Origin: Alteromonas sp. KC3
GTDB lineage: Bacteria > Pseudomonadota > Gammaproteobacteria > Enterobacterales > Alteromonadaceae
DNA: 64,000 bases
Assembly (NCBI RefSeq): GCF_016756315.1
Contig: NZ_AP024235.1
Span: forward strand, 1,178,001 to 1,242,000
Direction: 5' to 3'
Shown: in pieces, positions 18,998 to 29,147 of the stretch
Layout of the letters: each line of letters opens with the position of its first letter
Numbering within the stretch: the stretch's first letter is position 1
Notes under the pieces: generated by a model
Told to the model about the DNA's origin: nothing
Database searches by the model: none
What the model saw: the letters and a program-made list of their open reading frames with translations, nothing else
Program-made: the position numbers and the translations under genes

Positions 18998-21595
18998 ATG
19001 ACATTATCAACTGCTGACTTGCGTAACAAGTTTATCGAATATTTCAAAAGTCATGGTCACCAAGCAGTGGCCAGTTCGTCACTGGTCCCAGCAGATGATC
19101 CCACGCTTCTTTTCACCAATGCGGGTATGAATCAGTTTAAAGATACCTTTTTGGGTGCGGAAAAACGCAGTTACACACGCGCTGTATCTTCTCAGCGCTG
19201 TGTGCGTGCTGGTGGTAAACACAACGATCTAGAAAACGTGGGCTATACAGCTCGCCACCATACGTTCTTTGAAATGTTGGGTAACTTCAGCTTTGGCGAT
19301 TACTTCAAAAAAGAAGCCATTGAATTTGCGTGGACATTTTTGACGCAAGAAGTTGGCCTTCCGAAAGAAAAGTTACTCGTTACCGTGTACTCAGAAGATG
19401 ATGAGGCATTTGATATTTGGGAAAACCACATTGGTGTGCCAAAAGAGAAAATCATCCGCATCAGCACTTCTGACAACTTCTGGTCAATGGGTGACACGGG
19501 GCCGTGTGGACCATGTTCAGAAATTTTCTACGATCACGGTGAGCATATTTGGGGTGGTCCTCCTGGAACACCTGAAGAGGATGGCGACCGCTTTATTGAG
19601 ATTTGGAACCTGGTATTCATGCAGTTTAACAAACAAGCTGATGGCACCATGGAACCATTACCAAAACCGTCAATAGATACAGGCATGGGGCTCGAGCGTA
19701 TCTCTGCTATTTTGCAAAACGTACACAGCAACTATGAGATTGATTTGTTCCAAAATCTGATCAAGTCAGCGGCGTCAATTGTAGGCTCTGATGATTTAGA
19801 AAATAAGTCGCTACGTGTAATCGCTGATCACATTCGCTCATGTAGTTTTCTTATTTGTGATGGCGTTATGCCATCGAATGAGGGCCGCGGCTATGTATTG
19901 CGTCGTATTATTCGTCGAGCAGTACGTCATGGTTACAAGTTGGGAGCGAATGACATTTTCTTCTATAAGCTTGTGGCATCACTTGCCAAAGAAATGGGCG
20001 AGGCTTACCCAGAGCTTGTTGACCAATTACCTGTTGTAGAAAAAGTACTTCGTGTTGAAGAAGAGCAGTTTAGCAAAACACTGGCTCGTGGCATGGCGAT
20101 GCTTAACGAAACGTTAGAAGGTCTTGAGGGCGATACTATCCCAGGTGATGTGGTATTTAAACTTTATGATACATACGGCTTTCCTACAGACTTAACAAAC
20201 GACGTAGCCCGTGAACACGACCTGAAAATTGATGAAGAAGGTTTCGAAGCTGCTATGCAAGCGCAACGGGCTCGCGCTCAACAAGCGAGCAACTTTGGCG
20301 CAGATTACAACACTAAACTGGCTATAGAGCACGAAACAGCGTTTACTGGTTATACCGATGTTGAAGGTAGTGCAAATGTTGTTGAACTAATTGCCGACAA
20401 TGCGTTTGTTGATGAGCTTAATGACGGGCAAGAAGGTGTTGTGGTACTAGACAGCACACCGTTTTATGCCGAAAGCGGCGGTCAAGCGGGCGACAAGGGC
20501 GTACTTCGTGTTGCTAACGGCGAGTTTGTGGTAAGTGATACGCAAAAAATGGGTAATGCGTTTGCACACAAGGGTATAGCGAAAGGTAAAGTGACTAAAG
20601 GCGATACCGCAACGGCGGCCATTGATGCAGTTAATCGCGAAGCCATTAAAAAGAATCACAGTGCAACTCACTTACTTCATGCGGCATTGCGTGAAATCCT
20701 GGGTGAACATGTTACTCAGAAAGGCTCATTGGTAGAAGCGCCGCGTCTTCGTTTTGACTTTTCTCACTTTGAGGCAGTGACAGCAGAGCAGCTTTCACAT
20801 ATCGAGCGCCGCGTAAATGAAGAGATTCGTGCAAACCACGCGCTTGCAACCGAGTTGATGGAGCTTGAAGAAGCAAAAGCATCAGGTGCAATGGCATTAT
20901 TTGGTGAGAAGTACGACGAAAAGGTACGTGTTGTTACAATGGGGCCGTTCTCAGTAGAGCTTTGTGGTGGCACACACGTTACTCGCACAGGTGATATCGG
21001 CCTGTTTAAAATTACCAGTGAAGCCGGTATTGCTTCTGGGGTTCGCCGTATTGAGGCAGTGACCGGAGAGCAAGCAATCGCCTTAGTGCAATCTCAGCAA
21101 GCTGCGCTTTCATCGCTTTCTGCAATGTTAAAAACTGATACGCAAAATGTGCTTGAGCGCGTTACAGCGTTGCAAAATCAGACTAAAGAACTAGAAAAAG
21201 CGCTCAATTCTGCAAAACAAAAACTGGCGAGTCAGCAAGGTGCTGATATGCTTAGTAATGCAGTAGAAATAAATGGCGTTAAAGTACTGGTTGCAAATTT
21301 GGAAGGTGTAGAGGCCAAGTCATTGCGTGCAATGATGGACGACATTAAAAACCGAATTGGCGAAGGTATCGTAGTATTAGGTGTAGCTAACGAAGCAAAA
21401 GTGAATCTTATTGCTGGTGTAACTAAAAACCTAACTGGCAAAGTTAAGGCGGGCGAACTTGTAAACTTCGTCGCATCACAAGTTGGTGGTAAAGGGGGCG
21501 GTCGCCCAGATATGGCACAGGCGGGTGGTGATAAGCCGGAAAACCTTGCTGGTGCGTTAGAATCAGTTAACGCATGGTTACAGGATAAGCTATAA
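18998..21595 (+). CDS. alaS: Alanyl-tRNA synthetase
   Basis: The 865-residue enzyme has the standard domain order. The class II catalytic core occupies 1-460, starting [19 protein letters not shown], with [10 protein letters not shown] and the motif 3 region [17 protein letters not shown]. The editing domain carries zinc-binding [13 protein letters not shown] and CGGTHV. The C-terminal C-Ala domain ends [14 protein letters not shown]. It charges tRNA-Ala and clears Ser/Gly mischarging. GGAAG lies 13 nt upstream of ATG. The length is normal. It sits in the conserved recX-alaS-csrA block. Confidence 0.98.
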   Translation: MTLSTADLRNKFIEYFKSHGHQAVASSSLVPADDPTLLFTNAGMNQFKDTFLGAEKRSYTRAVSSQRCVRAGGKHNDLENVGYTARHHTFFEMLGNFSFGDYFKKEAIEFAWTFLTQEVGLPKEKLLVTVYSEDDEAFDIWENHIGVPKEKIIRISTSDNFWSMGDTGPCGPCSEIFYDHGEHIWGGPPGTPEEDGDRFIEIWNLVFMQFNKQADGTMEPLPKPSIDTGMGLERISAILQNVHSNYEIDLFQNLIKSAASIVGSDDLENKSLRVIADHIRSCSFLICDGVMPSNEGRGYVLRRIIRRAVRHGYKLGANDIFFYKLVASLAKEMGEAYPELVDQLPVVEKVLRVEEEQFSKTLARGMAMLNETLEGLEGDTIPGDVVFKLYDTYGFPTDLTNDVAREHDLKIDEEGFEAAMQAQRARAQQASNFGADYNTKLAIEHETAFTGYTDVEGSANVVELIADNAFVDELNDGQEGVVVLDSTPFYAESGGQAGDKGVLRVANGEFVVSDTQKMGNAFAHKGIAKGKVTKGDTATAAIDAVNREAIKKNHSATHLLHAALREILGEHVTQKGSLVEAPRLRFDFSHFEAVTAEQLSHIERRVNEEIRANHALATELMELEEAKASGAMALFGEKYDEKVRVVTMGPFSVELCGGTHVTRTGDIGLFKITSEAGIASGVRRIEAVTGEQAIALVQSQQAALSSLSAMLKTDTQNVLERVTALQNQTKELEKALNSAKQKLASQQGADMLSNAVEINGVKVLVANLEGVEAKSLRAMMDDIKNRIGEGIVVLGVANEAKVNLIAGVTKNLTGKVKAGELVNFVASQVGGKGGGRPDMAQAGGDKPENLAGALESVNAWLQDKL

Positions 21596-21726
21596 TTATT
21601 TCTGTATATAACAGTGGGTTTTTGAAGTGACACAGAAACAGGGAATCACTGTCGCTATCACTGGGTCGTGCCAGTGGCAGCAAACTTAAATGGATATGTT
21701 CAGTATTAAGGAACAGGAGCAAGCGA

Positions 21727-21918
21727 ATGCTTATTTTGACTCGTCGAGTTGGTGAAACGCTTATGGTTGGTGACGATGTGACTGTTACCGTTCTAGGTGT
21801 AAAAGGGAATCAGGTACGTATCGGTGTTAACGCACCAAAAGAAGTTTCTGTGCACCGTGAAGAGATTTATATGCGTATTCAAGCGGAAAAAGGCGGTCAG
21901 CCAGGATCTGCAGAATAA
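21727..21918 (+). CDS. csrA: Carbon storage regulator CsrA
   Basis: The 63-residue RNA-binding protein begins [51 protein letters not shown], nearly the family consensus, with L4, R44 and the GNQVRIG core that bind GGA motifs in mRNA leaders. It is a post-transcriptional regulator. Its own leader contains AAGGAACAGGAGC just before the start, with two GGA motifs that could allow autoregulation. A terminator follows within 25 nt. Confidence 0.97.
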   Translation: MLILTRRVGETLMVGDDVTVTVLGVKGNQVRIGVNAPKEVSVHREEIYMRIQAEKGGQPGSAE

Positions 21919-21940
21919 AGGCATTAAAGTCTTCATAGTG

Positions 21941-21970
21941 AAAAGGTCAGCTATAGCTGGCCTTTTTTGT
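21941..21970 (+). terminator. Rho-independent terminator of csrA
   Basis: AAAAGGTCAGC, loop TATA and GCTGGCCTTTTTT form a stem with one mismatch and a T-run. Confidence 0.88.
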
Positions 21971-22233
21971 AGGTAAAATAAACAGCGTTGGTTAGCTTTG
22001 AAAATAATGACAGCATTATTCGCTTAATATTTTCAAAAAAAATCCAAAAATTTTTAAAAATGAGCTAAGTTTTTAAGAAGTGTTCGTTAGCGTTACATGT
22101 TTTTTTTCGCTTTTAATTTTCAGGTTAGCGTTGAAATATCAAAGAAAACTGTATGCAAGGTAAACAAAATACCTTTTTTTTGAACGAATCGGTTAAAATG
22201 CCAGCGAGCGAACAATTTCTTTATAAAAAAGGT
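21971..22233. other. AT-rich intergenic stretch before the tRNA cluster
   Basis: Low-complexity A/T-rich DNA with no start-codon-led frame that resembles a gene. It probably contains UP-element-like sequence for the tRNA promoter. Confidence 0.4.
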
Positions 22234-22261
22234 TTGACTCGCGCCCATGAATCCGTAAAAT
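22234..22261 (+). promoter_or_regulatory. Sigma-70 promoter of the tRNA-Ser/tRNA-Arg cluster
   Basis: TTGACT (22234-22239) and TAAAAT (22256-22261) are separated by 16 nt, followed by a GC-rich stretch (GCACCGC) typical of stringently controlled stable RNA promoters. Confidence 0.65.
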
Positions 22262-22274
22262 GCACCGCACTTCC

Positions 22275-22368
<94 letters not shown>

Positions 22369-22403
22369 ATTCGTTGATAGTGGCAGTCAACAAAAAGTTT
22401 TGC

Positions 22404-22480
22404 GCGTGTGTAGCTCAGCTGGATAGAGTACCTGGCTACGAACCAGGCGGTCGGAGGTTCGAATCCTTCCACACGCGCCA
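22404..22480 (+). tRNA. tRNA-Arg(ACG), copy 1
   Basis: 77 nt with acceptor GCGTGTG/CACACGC, discriminator G, encoded CCA, D-arm GCTC...GAGT and anticodon ACG in CTACGAA. It corresponds to the argVYZQ array of E. coli. Confidence 0.97.
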
Positions 22481-22533
22481 CTTATTTAAAAGCGTCACCT
22501 TTTGAAGTAAAATTCAAAAGTATACAAGTTAAC

Positions 22534-22610
22534 GCGTGTGTAGCTCAGCTGGATAGAGTACCTGGCTACGAACCAGGCGGTCGGAGGTTCGAATCCTTCC
22601 ACACGCGCCA
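22534..22610 (+). tRNA. tRNA-Arg(ACG), copy 2
   Basis: Identical in sequence to the copy 130 nt upstream over all 77 nt, with the same CCA end. It is followed at once by a terminator. Confidence 0.97.
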
Positions 22611-22817
22611 TATAAGAAAACCCACCTCATTGAGGTGGGTTTTTTTTATGTTTGTTTGGAAAGATTTGAACCGACAAGAGGTTCGACAAATTCGTCGGGA
22701 ACGAATTTGAACGCGCTTCAGCGCGGCCCCGAAGGGGCGAGGGCAGGATTGCCCGAGTAATCCCACACGCGCCATATAAGAAAACCCACCTCATCGAGGT
22801 GGGTTTTTTTATGTTTA
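22599..22817 (+). repeat. Direct duplication of tRNA-Arg 3' end plus terminator around a five-hairpin element
   Basis: The segment from CCACACGCGCCA through the terminator (22599-22652) recurs at 22763-22815, offset 164 nt, with one change in the terminator loop and one fewer T. Between the copies, 22668-22754 holds five adjacent perfect stems: GAACC/GGTTC, CAAATTCGT/ACGAATTTG, CGCGC/GCGCG, GCCCC/GGGGC and GGGCA/TGCCC. The second copy has a tRNA tail without a tRNA body, so it may be a decayed third tRNA-Arg invaded by a REP-like element. Short frames here are artefacts. Confidence 0.75.
22616..22648 (+). terminator. Terminator of the tRNA cluster
   Basis: AAAACCCACCTCA and TGAGGTGGGTTTTTTTT form a long stem with tiny loop and T-run. 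Confidence 0.92.
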
Positions 22818-23099
22818 TCTTCTTTCTTTTTCCTTGTTTATTTCTCTCATACTTGTGCATACTAAATAGACTATGCAAGTCAGTCGTAAGTTTTCTTTTT
22901 GCAAGATTATGTATTTTAAGCATCAAAAAATGATTTAAAATGCGTTTTTATGACAAAATAGTGGTTTTTTATTCTATTTCGTTGTTTTTTTAGTATTGCC
23001 ATGATACTTATATCAGCGCATTTATGAGCGTGAATTGCGTCCAGCTTACGCAATCACACTACTTGTGCGCATTGATATTACACTACAACAAGGTTGAAC
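22818..23099. other. AT-rich intergenic region upstream of oadG with inverted repeat
   Basis: No gene is visible. ATTGCGT (23034-23040) and ACGCAAT (23048-23054) form a perfect inverted repeat with a 7-nt spacer 45 nt before the oadG start, a candidate operator for the oadGAB operon. Confidence 0.4.
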
Positions 23100-23366
23100 A
23101 TGAATTCACAATCCGTTGCAAGTTTGCTTTTGGAAGCCGGCTCGTTAATGCTAATAGGGATGCTATTTGTATTTTCTTTTTTAGGCTTGCTTATCATTGG
23201 TATACATCTTATCGCACGCTTCTGTGAAGCATTCCCTGGGGACGTTTCAGAGGCCACAATTACGACTAAACGGCCCAATCAAGCTATCCAACCCGGTATT
23301 GATGGCAATGTTATTGCCGCTATCTCTGCTGCTATTCACACACATCGTCAGAATTCACAAAAATAA
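23100..23366 (+). CDS. oadG: Oxaloacetate decarboxylase gamma subunit
   Basis: The 88-residue protein has one membrane segment at about residues 15-40 ([22 protein letters not shown]) and a short hydrophilic tail, as in OadG, which anchors and assembles the complex. ATG at 23100 with AAGG seven bases upstream is preferred over a TTG six bases earlier. It is the first gene of oadGAB; its size and place identify it more than its sequence does. Confidence 0.88.
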   Translation: MNSQSVASLLLEAGSLMLIGMLFVFSFLGLLIIGIHLIARFCEAFPGDVSEATITTKRPNQAIQPGIDGNVIAAISAAIHTHRQNSQK

Positions 23367-23383
23367 TTAATTTGGGAGATACC

Positions 23384-25195
23384 ATGTCTAAGCCACTGGC
23401 CTTAACCGAGCTAGTTTTACGTGATGCTCACCAGTCTCTACTTGCCACTCGCATGCGCATAGAAGACATGCTTCCGATTGCAGAAAAGCTGGATAAAGCT
23501 GGTTTTTGGTCGGTTGAATCATGGGGAGGCGCCACATTTGATGCCTGTATTCGTTATTTAGGAGAAGATCCTTGGGAGCGCATACGTAAACTCAAAGCGG
23601 CGATGCCTAACACAAAACAGCAAATGCTACTTCGCGGGCAAAACTTACTGGGCTACCGTCACTATGCAGATGACGTGGTAACGCGTTTTGTAGAGCGAGC
23701 ACACGAAAACGGTGTTGACGTATTTCGCATTTTCGATGCAATGAATGACATTCGTAACCTTAAGACCGCCATTAAAGCAACTATCGATTGCGGTGCTCAC
23801 GCTCAAGGTACTATTTCATACACGGTCAGCCCTGTACACAACTTGCAGTTGTGGCTCGATATGGCAAAGCAGCTAGAAGATCTTGGGGTTCACTCTATTT
23901 GTATTAAAGATATGGCTGGACTACTTAAGCCTTATGAGTGTGAAGCGTTGATTAAAGGTTTAAAAGAGTCGGTCAGCGTACCTATTGCAATGCAGTGTCA
24001 CGCGACAACTGGCCTTAGCACAGCAACCTACCAAAAGGCTATTGATGCGGGTATTGATATGCTGGATACGGCCATATCGTCTATGAGCATGACTTATGGC
24101 CACTCTGCTACCGAAACTATGGTGTCTATCGTTGAAGGTACTGAACGCGACACGGGCATTTCCCTCCCTCACCTTGAAGAAATCGCAAGCTATTTTCGAG
24201 ACGTGCGAAAAAAATACAGTAAGTTTGAAGGCAGTTTAAAAGGCGTTGATGCACGTATTTTACTTGCTCAAGTACCTGGTGGAATGTTGACGAATATGGA
24301 AAGTCAACTTAAGGAACAAGGGGCCGAAGACAAATTTGAAGAGGTGTTGAAAGAGATCCCTCGTGTCCGTGAAGATTTGGGATTTATACCGCTGGTAACC
24401 CCAACATCACAGATAGTGGGTACACAATCTGTGTTGAACGTTCTAACGGGTGAACGCTATAAAAGTATTACCAAGGAAACTGCCGGCGTACTCAAAGGTG
24501 AATACGGAGCAACCGCAGCGCCGGTGAATAAGGCGTTGCAGCAAAGAGTATTAGACGGTGCTGAACCAATTACCTGCCGACCTGCTGATAATATTGCGCC
24601 TGAGATGGATGCATTAAGTGAAGAACTCGACGCGTTGGCAGAGAAAAAAGGCATTAGCCTGTGCGAAGCGAAGGTTGACGATGTATTGACTTATGCACTG
24701 TTTCCTCAAATCGGGCTTAAATTCCTCGAAAATAGAGGTAATCCTGATGCGTTTGAGCCTGCTCCGACGACCAGTGAAAAGGAAGAATCTGGACCTAACC
24801 GAGCGACATCAAGTACAGCAGTATCGTCTGAAGCACAATCACAGCAAAAAGCAGAGACTTACGATGTCAATGTGGATGGTAAAGTCTACCGTGTTCAAGT
24901 TGCACCTAGCGGCGCGCTAAGCCATGTATCTGAAGTTGCAACAACGCAAGCCGCGCCTACCACTGAAAAAACGCCAGCTAGTGCACAAACAATAGATGCG
25001 CCTCTAGCAGGTAATGTGTTTAAAGTACTTGTTTCAAATGGCGATGTGGTAGAGGAGGGGGACGTTGTCATGATCCTTGAAGCCATGAAAATGGAAACTG
25101 AAATCAGAAGCGCGTTCAGTGGCACGGTTACCCAAATAATGACCGCAGAGGGTGACAGCGTAAGTAGCGGGCAAGCGCTGATTGCATTGGGGTAG
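23384..25195 (+). CDS. oadA: Oxaloacetate decarboxylase alpha subunit (biotin-containing)
   Basis: The 603-residue protein starts [25 protein letters not shown], with GGGAG before this ATG. The carboxyltransferase barrel covers 1-290 with metal-binding DAHQS, the catalytic-Lys region ICIKDMAG, and [10 protein letters not shown] conserved PYC/OadA domain and an acidic linker of about 60 residues follow, then the C-terminal biotinyl domain with EAMKMETE, where Lys carries biotin. It moves carboxyl from oxaloacetate to biotin for decarboxylation by OadB, driving sodium export. Confidence 0.97.
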   Translation: MSKPLALTELVLRDAHQSLLATRMRIEDMLPIAEKLDKAGFWSVESWGGATFDACIRYLGEDPWERIRKLKAAMPNTKQQMLLRGQNLLGYRHYADDVVTRFVERAHENGVDVFRIFDAMNDIRNLKTAIKATIDCGAHAQGTISYTVSPVHNLQLWLDMAKQLEDLGVHSICIKDMAGLLKPYECEALIKGLKESVSVPIAMQCHATTGLSTATYQKAIDAGIDMLDTAISSMSMTYGHSATETMVSIVEGTERDTGISLPHLEEIASYFRDVRKKYSKFEGSLKGVDARILLAQVPGGMLTNMESQLKEQGAEDKFEEVLKEIPRVREDLGFIPLVTPTSQIVGTQSVLNVLTGERYKSITKETAGVLKGEYGATAAPVNKALQQRVLDGAEPITCRPADNIAPEMDALSEELDALAEKKGISLCEAKVDDVLTYALFPQIGLKFLENRGNPDAFEPAPTTSEKEESGPNRATSSTAVSSEAQSQQKAETYDVNVDGKVYRVQVAPSGALSHVSEVATTQAAPTTEKTPASAQTIDAPLAGNVFKVLVSNGDVVEEGDVVMILEAMKMETEIRSAFSGTVTQIMTAEGDSVSSGQALIALG

Positions 25196-25198
25196 TTC

Positions 25199-26329
25199 AT
25201 GGACAAGTTTATGGTGCTTTGGGATAGCACAGCGCTTGCGCACTTTGAGGCGGGCCAACTAGTGATGATGGCGGTGGGCTTTGGCTTATTGTACTTAGCC
25301 ATCGTAAAGAAATTTGAGCCGCTTCTATTATTGCCAATAGGTTTTGGTGCGTTACTTACTAATATTCCTCTAGCAGGCTTCTCTGAGGCTGGAGGACTGT
25401 TGTATTACATATACAAAATAGGCATAGACACGGGTGTGTTTCCCTTGCTTATTTTTATGGGTGTTGGCGCGATGACTGACTTTAGTGCACTTATCGCAAA
25501 CCCTAAAATGTTATTGTTAGGTGCTGCTGCACAGTTCGGCATATTCGCTACATTGTTTGGGGCCATTGCCCTTAATTGGGTACCCGGTTTCGAGTTTACG
25601 CTAAAAGACGCTAGCGCTATTGCCATTATTGGCGGCGCAGATGGGCCTACAGCTATCTTTTTAGCGTCACGTTTGGCTCCCGATTTGCTCGGCGCTATTG
25701 CGGTTGCCGCCTATTCATACATGGCGTTAGTGCCTATTATTCAGCCGCCAATAATGAAAGCGTTAACCACTAAAGAAGAGCGCGAGATAAAAATGGGCCA
25801 GTTGCGTCCGGTATCGCAAAGAGAAAAAATAATTTTTCCGCTTGCCGTATTGTTTTTAACAATCTTGTTCCTACCGGCGGCCACGCCACTAGTTGGCATG
25901 TTTTGTTTTGGCAATTTAATGAAAGAATGTGGTGTGGTCGACAGGCTAAGTAAGACAGCTCAGAACGAGCTTATCAACACAGTAACAATATTCTTAGGGC
26001 TTGCCGTGGGCTCAAAACTCTCAGCAGATAAGTTTTTGACTGTCGAGACGCTTGGAATTTTAGGGCTAGGCGCCATCGCGTTTGCAATTGGTACCGCTGC
26101 AGGCGTACTGATGGCAAAACTCATGAGTAGAATGTCAGGCGGTGCCATTAACCCATTAATTGGTGCTGCAGGGGTTTCTGCCGTTCCTATGGCCGCGCGT
26201 GTGGTTAACAAAGTTGGACTTGAAGCTAATCCACACAATTTCTTGTTAATGCATGCGATGGGGCCAAATGTGGCGGGTGTGTTAGGTAGCGCGGTAGCGG
26301 CGGGGATATTGCTCGCGTTGGTAGGCTAG
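25199..26329 (+). CDS. oadB: Oxaloacetate decarboxylase beta subunit (sodium pump)
   Basis: The 376-residue multi-pass membrane protein has the family's signature segments [78 protein letters not shown] and a C-terminal [15 protein letters not shown]. It decarboxylates carboxybiotin and exports Na+. It begins 3 nt after oadA. The length is slightly shorter than that of enteric OadB (about 430), as in several marine relatives. Confidence 0.96.
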   Translation: MDKFMVLWDSTALAHFEAGQLVMMAVGFGLLYLAIVKKFEPLLLLPIGFGALLTNIPLAGFSEAGGLLYYIYKIGIDTGVFPLLIFMGVGAMTDFSALIANPKMLLLGAAAQFGIFATLFGAIALNWVPGFEFTLKDASAIAIIGGADGPTAIFLASRLAPDLLGAIAVAAYSYMALVPIIQPPIMKALTTKEEREIKMGQLRPVSQREKIIFPLAVLFLTILFLPAATPLVGMFCFGNLMKECGVVDRLSKTAQNELINTVTIFLGLAVGSKLSADKFLTVETLGILGLGAIAFAIGTAAGVLMAKLMSRMSGGAINPLIGAAGVSAVPMAARVVNKVGLEANPHNFLLMHAMGPNVAGVLGSAVAAGILLALVG

Positions 26330-26362
26330 CCAAGTTGCAGTTTAAAAGGCTAAAAACGACAT

Positions 26363-26396
26363 AATGAAAGGGCGGCTGCGAAGCCGCCCTTTCATT
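26363..26396. terminator. Hairpin between convergent oadB and sapF
   Basis: AATGAAAGGGCGGC, loop TGCGAA and GCCGCCCTTTCATT form a perfect 14-bp stem. It probably serves oadB and possibly sapF from the other side. Confidence 0.8.
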
Positions 26397-26453
26397 ACTT
26401 GCCCTTTTCTTTACTCAATAGCCCACGTAAACGCCATGTAAACGTAGTAATGG

Positions 26454-27257
26454 CTATCGAATAGTATGTTGGGGCACTAAAGATTGATAAGCGGTGACTA
26501 ACTTCTTGGTTCTCACGTGCTGTGGCCATCTGAAAATGGTTTCAGTTTTGCCTTCTTCCACAATTTCACCGTTCTCCATCACGATTATCCTATCGGCAAT
26601 ATGACGGACAATACCCAAATTGTGGCTAATAAAAATAAAGGCGAGCCCTAATTCTTGTTGCAACTCCAATATCAAATTGACAGTTTGAGAGCGAATCGAG
26701 GGGTCTAGGGCCGCGAAAGGCTCGTCTGCGACAAGTACTTTAGGTTTGAGTACAATAGCTCTAGCGAGCGCCACGCGTTGTTGCTGACCGTCTGACAGCA
26801 TATGCCGGTAAAAGTAATAATGCTCGCGAAGTAGGCCGACTTTAACCAGCATATCTTCCACTATGGGTTTTCTTTGAGCTTCGGTTAAATCCGTATTTAA
26901 GCGAAGAGGCTCGTCGAGAATTTTACCTACTGGCACAGCCGGGTTCATCGACTCACTACTGTGTTGTAAAATCATGCGGATATCGTGCGTACGCTTTTGT
27001 TGGCTTTCCTTAGATTGATACTTCGCCAAATATTTATGCGTATTTATTTCTATCTCGCCAGCATCAGCAGGAATGGCACCAACTAAAAGCTTAGCAAGCA
27101 GCGATTTTCCAGAACGATTCTCACCAATAATTGCAATGGTTTCTCCTCGTTTCACACTTAAATCCACAGGGCCTAACTGAAAGATTTCTGGTCGCTTAAG
27201 CCAGCGTTTTTTCTCGTTGTGAATAAAAGTCAGTTGTTTAACCTGCATGATGTCCAT
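26454..27257 (-). CDS. sapF: Sap ABC transporter ATP-binding protein SapF
   Basis: The 267-residue ABC ATPase has Walker A GENRSGKS, signature LSDGQQQRVALARA, Walker B VLVADEP and H-loop FISHNLG. The start is the ATG of TAATG overlapping the sapD stop; the more upstream in-frame start would lie inside sapD. It forms the second ATPase of the Sap complex, linked to antimicrobial peptide resistance in Salmonella and putrescine export in E. coli. Unlike SapD it keeps the full catalytic motif set. It is the last gene of the operon. Confidence 0.93.
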   Translation of the reverse strand: MDIMQVKQLTFIHNEKKRWLKRPEIFQLGPVDLSVKRGETIAIIGENRSGKSLLAKLLVGAIPADAGEIEINTHKYLAKYQSKESQQKRTHDIRMILQHSSESMNPAVPVGKILDEPLRLNTDLTEAQRKPIVEDMLVKVGLLREHYYFYRHMLSDGQQQRVALARAIVLKPKVLVADEPFAALDPSIRSQTVNLILELQQELGLAFIFISHNLGIVRHIADRIIVMENGEIVEEGKTETIFRWPQHVRTKKLVTAYQSLVPQHTIR

Positions 27258-28252
27258 TACAGCTTCTCCATATGCAACGGGTAATGGCAACTATAGCTAT
27301 GGTCATGAATACGGCGTACTGCAGGTGTTTGCACGCAGGCACGTTGCGCTCTTGGGCATCGAGGCCCTAACCGGCATCCAATGGGTAAATGCTGAAGAGT
27401 TGGAATAGAACCACCAAGTGTCGGTAAATGCGATTTTGGTGGTAAATCTTTTCGAAAACTCGGTGCACTATCAAGTAGTGCTTTGGTGTACGGATGCAAT
27501 GGCCGCTTTTTAATATGCTTCATCTTGCCAGATTCAACAGTTTGCCCTGCATAAAGCACTGTCATTGAATGAGACATGCTAGCAATCGCAAGTAAGTCAT
27601 GACTTACAAACAAAATCGACAATGAGCGAGTTTGATTTAACCGCGTAAAAAGCTTAAGAATTTGCGTTTTGGTAGTGGGCTCCATTCCGCGCGTAGGGTC
27701 GTCGGCAATAAGTAACTTTGGTTGTGATACCAACGCCATGGCAATCATAAATTTCTGGCCGATGTCGGCGGGAATTTGGTGAGGGAAGGCGCTTAGATAA
27801 TGCTTGTGGTGCTTGATCCCTACTTTATGTACCGTGCTTATCGCAATCTTTTTACGGTGTTGTGCTCTTTGCCAGAACCATGTGCCTTCGACAAATTCAT
27901 CGGGAATACTCTCTTCCAACTGTTCGCCTAATGTGGCCGACGGGTCGAGGCTGGCTTGCGGGTTTTGAAATACCACAGCAATTTCTCTGCGCATGACTTC
28001 TCTGCGCTGTTGCACCGACATGCCTAATAAGTTTTCACCGTTCCAACTCATTCGATCTGCAGTAAGGTTCCACTGATTAGGCAGCGCGCCACAAATTGCC
28101 GATACAATTAAGCTTTTTCCTGACCCCGATTCACCTACAAGCGCTCTGATTTCACCACTGCTCACTGATAAATTGACTTTATCTAATGCCTTAATTGTTC
28201 CATCACTACTTTGCATTTCAAGGGTGAGGTTTTTGATATCAAGCATTGGCAT
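27257..28252 (-). CDS. sapD: Sap ABC transporter ATP-binding protein SapD (degenerate site)
   Basis: The 331-residue protein follows E. coli SapD (MPMLDIKNLTLEM at the start; LPTLGGSIPTLQHLPIGCRLGPRCPRAQRAC near the end). Walker A is GESGSGKS. The signature position reads HQIPADIGQK instead of LSGGQ, and Walker B reads LLIADDP with Asp185 in place of the usual catalytic Glu. The C-terminal oligopeptide-transporter motif with its Cys cluster is present. Its stop overlaps the sapF start by 1 nt. Confidence 0.95.
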   Translation of the reverse strand: MPMLDIKNLTLEMQSSDGTIKALDKVNLSVSSGEIRALVGESGSGKSLIVSAICGALPNQWNLTADRMSWNGENLLGMSVQQRREVMRREIAVVFQNPQASLDPSATLGEQLEESIPDEFVEGTWFWQRAQHRKKIAISTVHKVGIKHHKHYLSAFPHQIPADIGQKFMIAMALVSQPKLLIADDPTRGMEPTTKTQILKLFTRLNQTRSLSILFVSHDLLAIASMSHSMTVLYAGQTVESGKMKHIKKRPLHPYTKALLDSAPSFRKDLPPKSHLPTLGGSIPTLQHLPIGCRLGPRCPRAQRACVQTPAVRRIHDHSYSCHYPLHMEKL

Positions 28253-28253
28253 T

Positions 28254-29147
28254 TTAGTGACTCACTCTTTTTCTTAGTGCTGAGCGTAAACCGTCGCCAA
28301 CAATATTAATCGACAGTACAAGAAAGAAAATTGCCATACCAGGCACAGCTACATTCCATGGTGCCAGATAGGCCACGTCCAAACCGTCCGCTAAAATAAC
28401 ACCAAGCTCTGGAAGTGGCGACTGCGCACCTAAACTCAAAAAGCCCAGCGCTGAAATGTCGATAACAGCAATAGAAAGTGCCAATGTACCTTGGACCACA
28501 AGCATCTCTGTCATATTGGGCAAAATAGAATGCACGAAAAGTTGCCACCTACTGGCACCGTCAAGTTTCGATGCAATAATGTACTCTTTCTTCATTTCTT
28601 GGCGGACAAAGCTTCGGGTGTGGTGAACGAACTGTGGAATAAGCGCCAATGTTATGGCCCACATACTGTTAACCAATCCCGTTCCTAGAATTGCGACAAT
28701 GATGATAGCAATAAGTAGTGTAGGTATTGCCATAAGTGCATCAAGCAAGTGATTCACAATACTTGAGCGTACACCGCGCAGCATGCCTGCAAACGTTCCT
28801 AAACTTACGCCAACAAGCATAGCTAAAACAACCGTTATAAACGCCGTTCCCAACGTGATACGACACCCATAAATAATACGTGTAAAAAGGTCTCTACCCA
28901 GTGCGTCAGTACCAAAAAAATGTGAAATGGCACCATTAGCCATCCAGCTTGGGGGGACCAGCAAGCCATCGATGTTTTGTTCTATTGCATCATATGGGGT
29001 GATAACAGGCGCAAAAAGTGCACAAAAGACAAATAAGCCCAGCATAAACAAGCCAACCATAGCGATGTGACTCGCTTTAAAGGCAGCCCATGTCCGCTGC
29101 CACGGCGACGGATGGAACTCTTCGTCGTATAAACTAAACTGTGGCAC
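28254..29147 (-). CDS. sapC: Sap ABC transporter permease SapC
   Basis: The 297-residue permease is of the DppC type, with membrane segments at about 30-50, 97-120, 138-165, 220-245 and 262-285 and the EAA-like loop IIASKLDGASRWQLFVHSILPN. It matches SapC in LLVPPSWMANG, HFFGTDALGRDLFTRI and the ending. The start overlaps sapB by 14 nt. It is an inner-membrane partner of SapB. Confidence 0.94.
   Translation of the reverse strand: MPQFSLYDEEFHPSPWQRTWAAFKASHIAMVGLFMLGLFVFCALFAPVITPYDAIEQNIDGLLVPPSWMANGAISHFFGTDALGRDLFTRIIYGCRITLGTAFITVVLAMLVGVSLGTFAGMLRGVRSSIVNHLLDALMAIPTLLIAIIIVAILGTGLVNSMWAITLALIPQFVHHTRSFVRQEMKKEYIIASKLDGASRWQLFVHSILPNMTEMLVVQGTLALSIAVIDISALGFLSLGAQSPLPELGVILADGLDVAYLAPWNVAVPGMAIFFLVLSINIVGDGLRSALRKRVSH

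Noticed and set aside
21232..21633. Antisense frame at the end of alaS
   Set aside because: Complement of the conserved C-terminal alaS domain; low-complexity composition.
22599..22817. Integrative element attachment site at the tRNA tail
   Set aside because: The duplicated tRNA end would fit att sites, but only 164 nt separates them and no integrase is nearby.
22566..22926. Minus-strand frames with RAILPSPLRGRAEARSNSF-like text
   Set aside because: They arise from the tRNA tail, terminators and hairpin element; not protein-coding.
23024..23227. Plus-strand frame overlapping oadG
   Set aside because: Shadow frame; the oadG frame has a ribosome site, a membrane segment and operon context.
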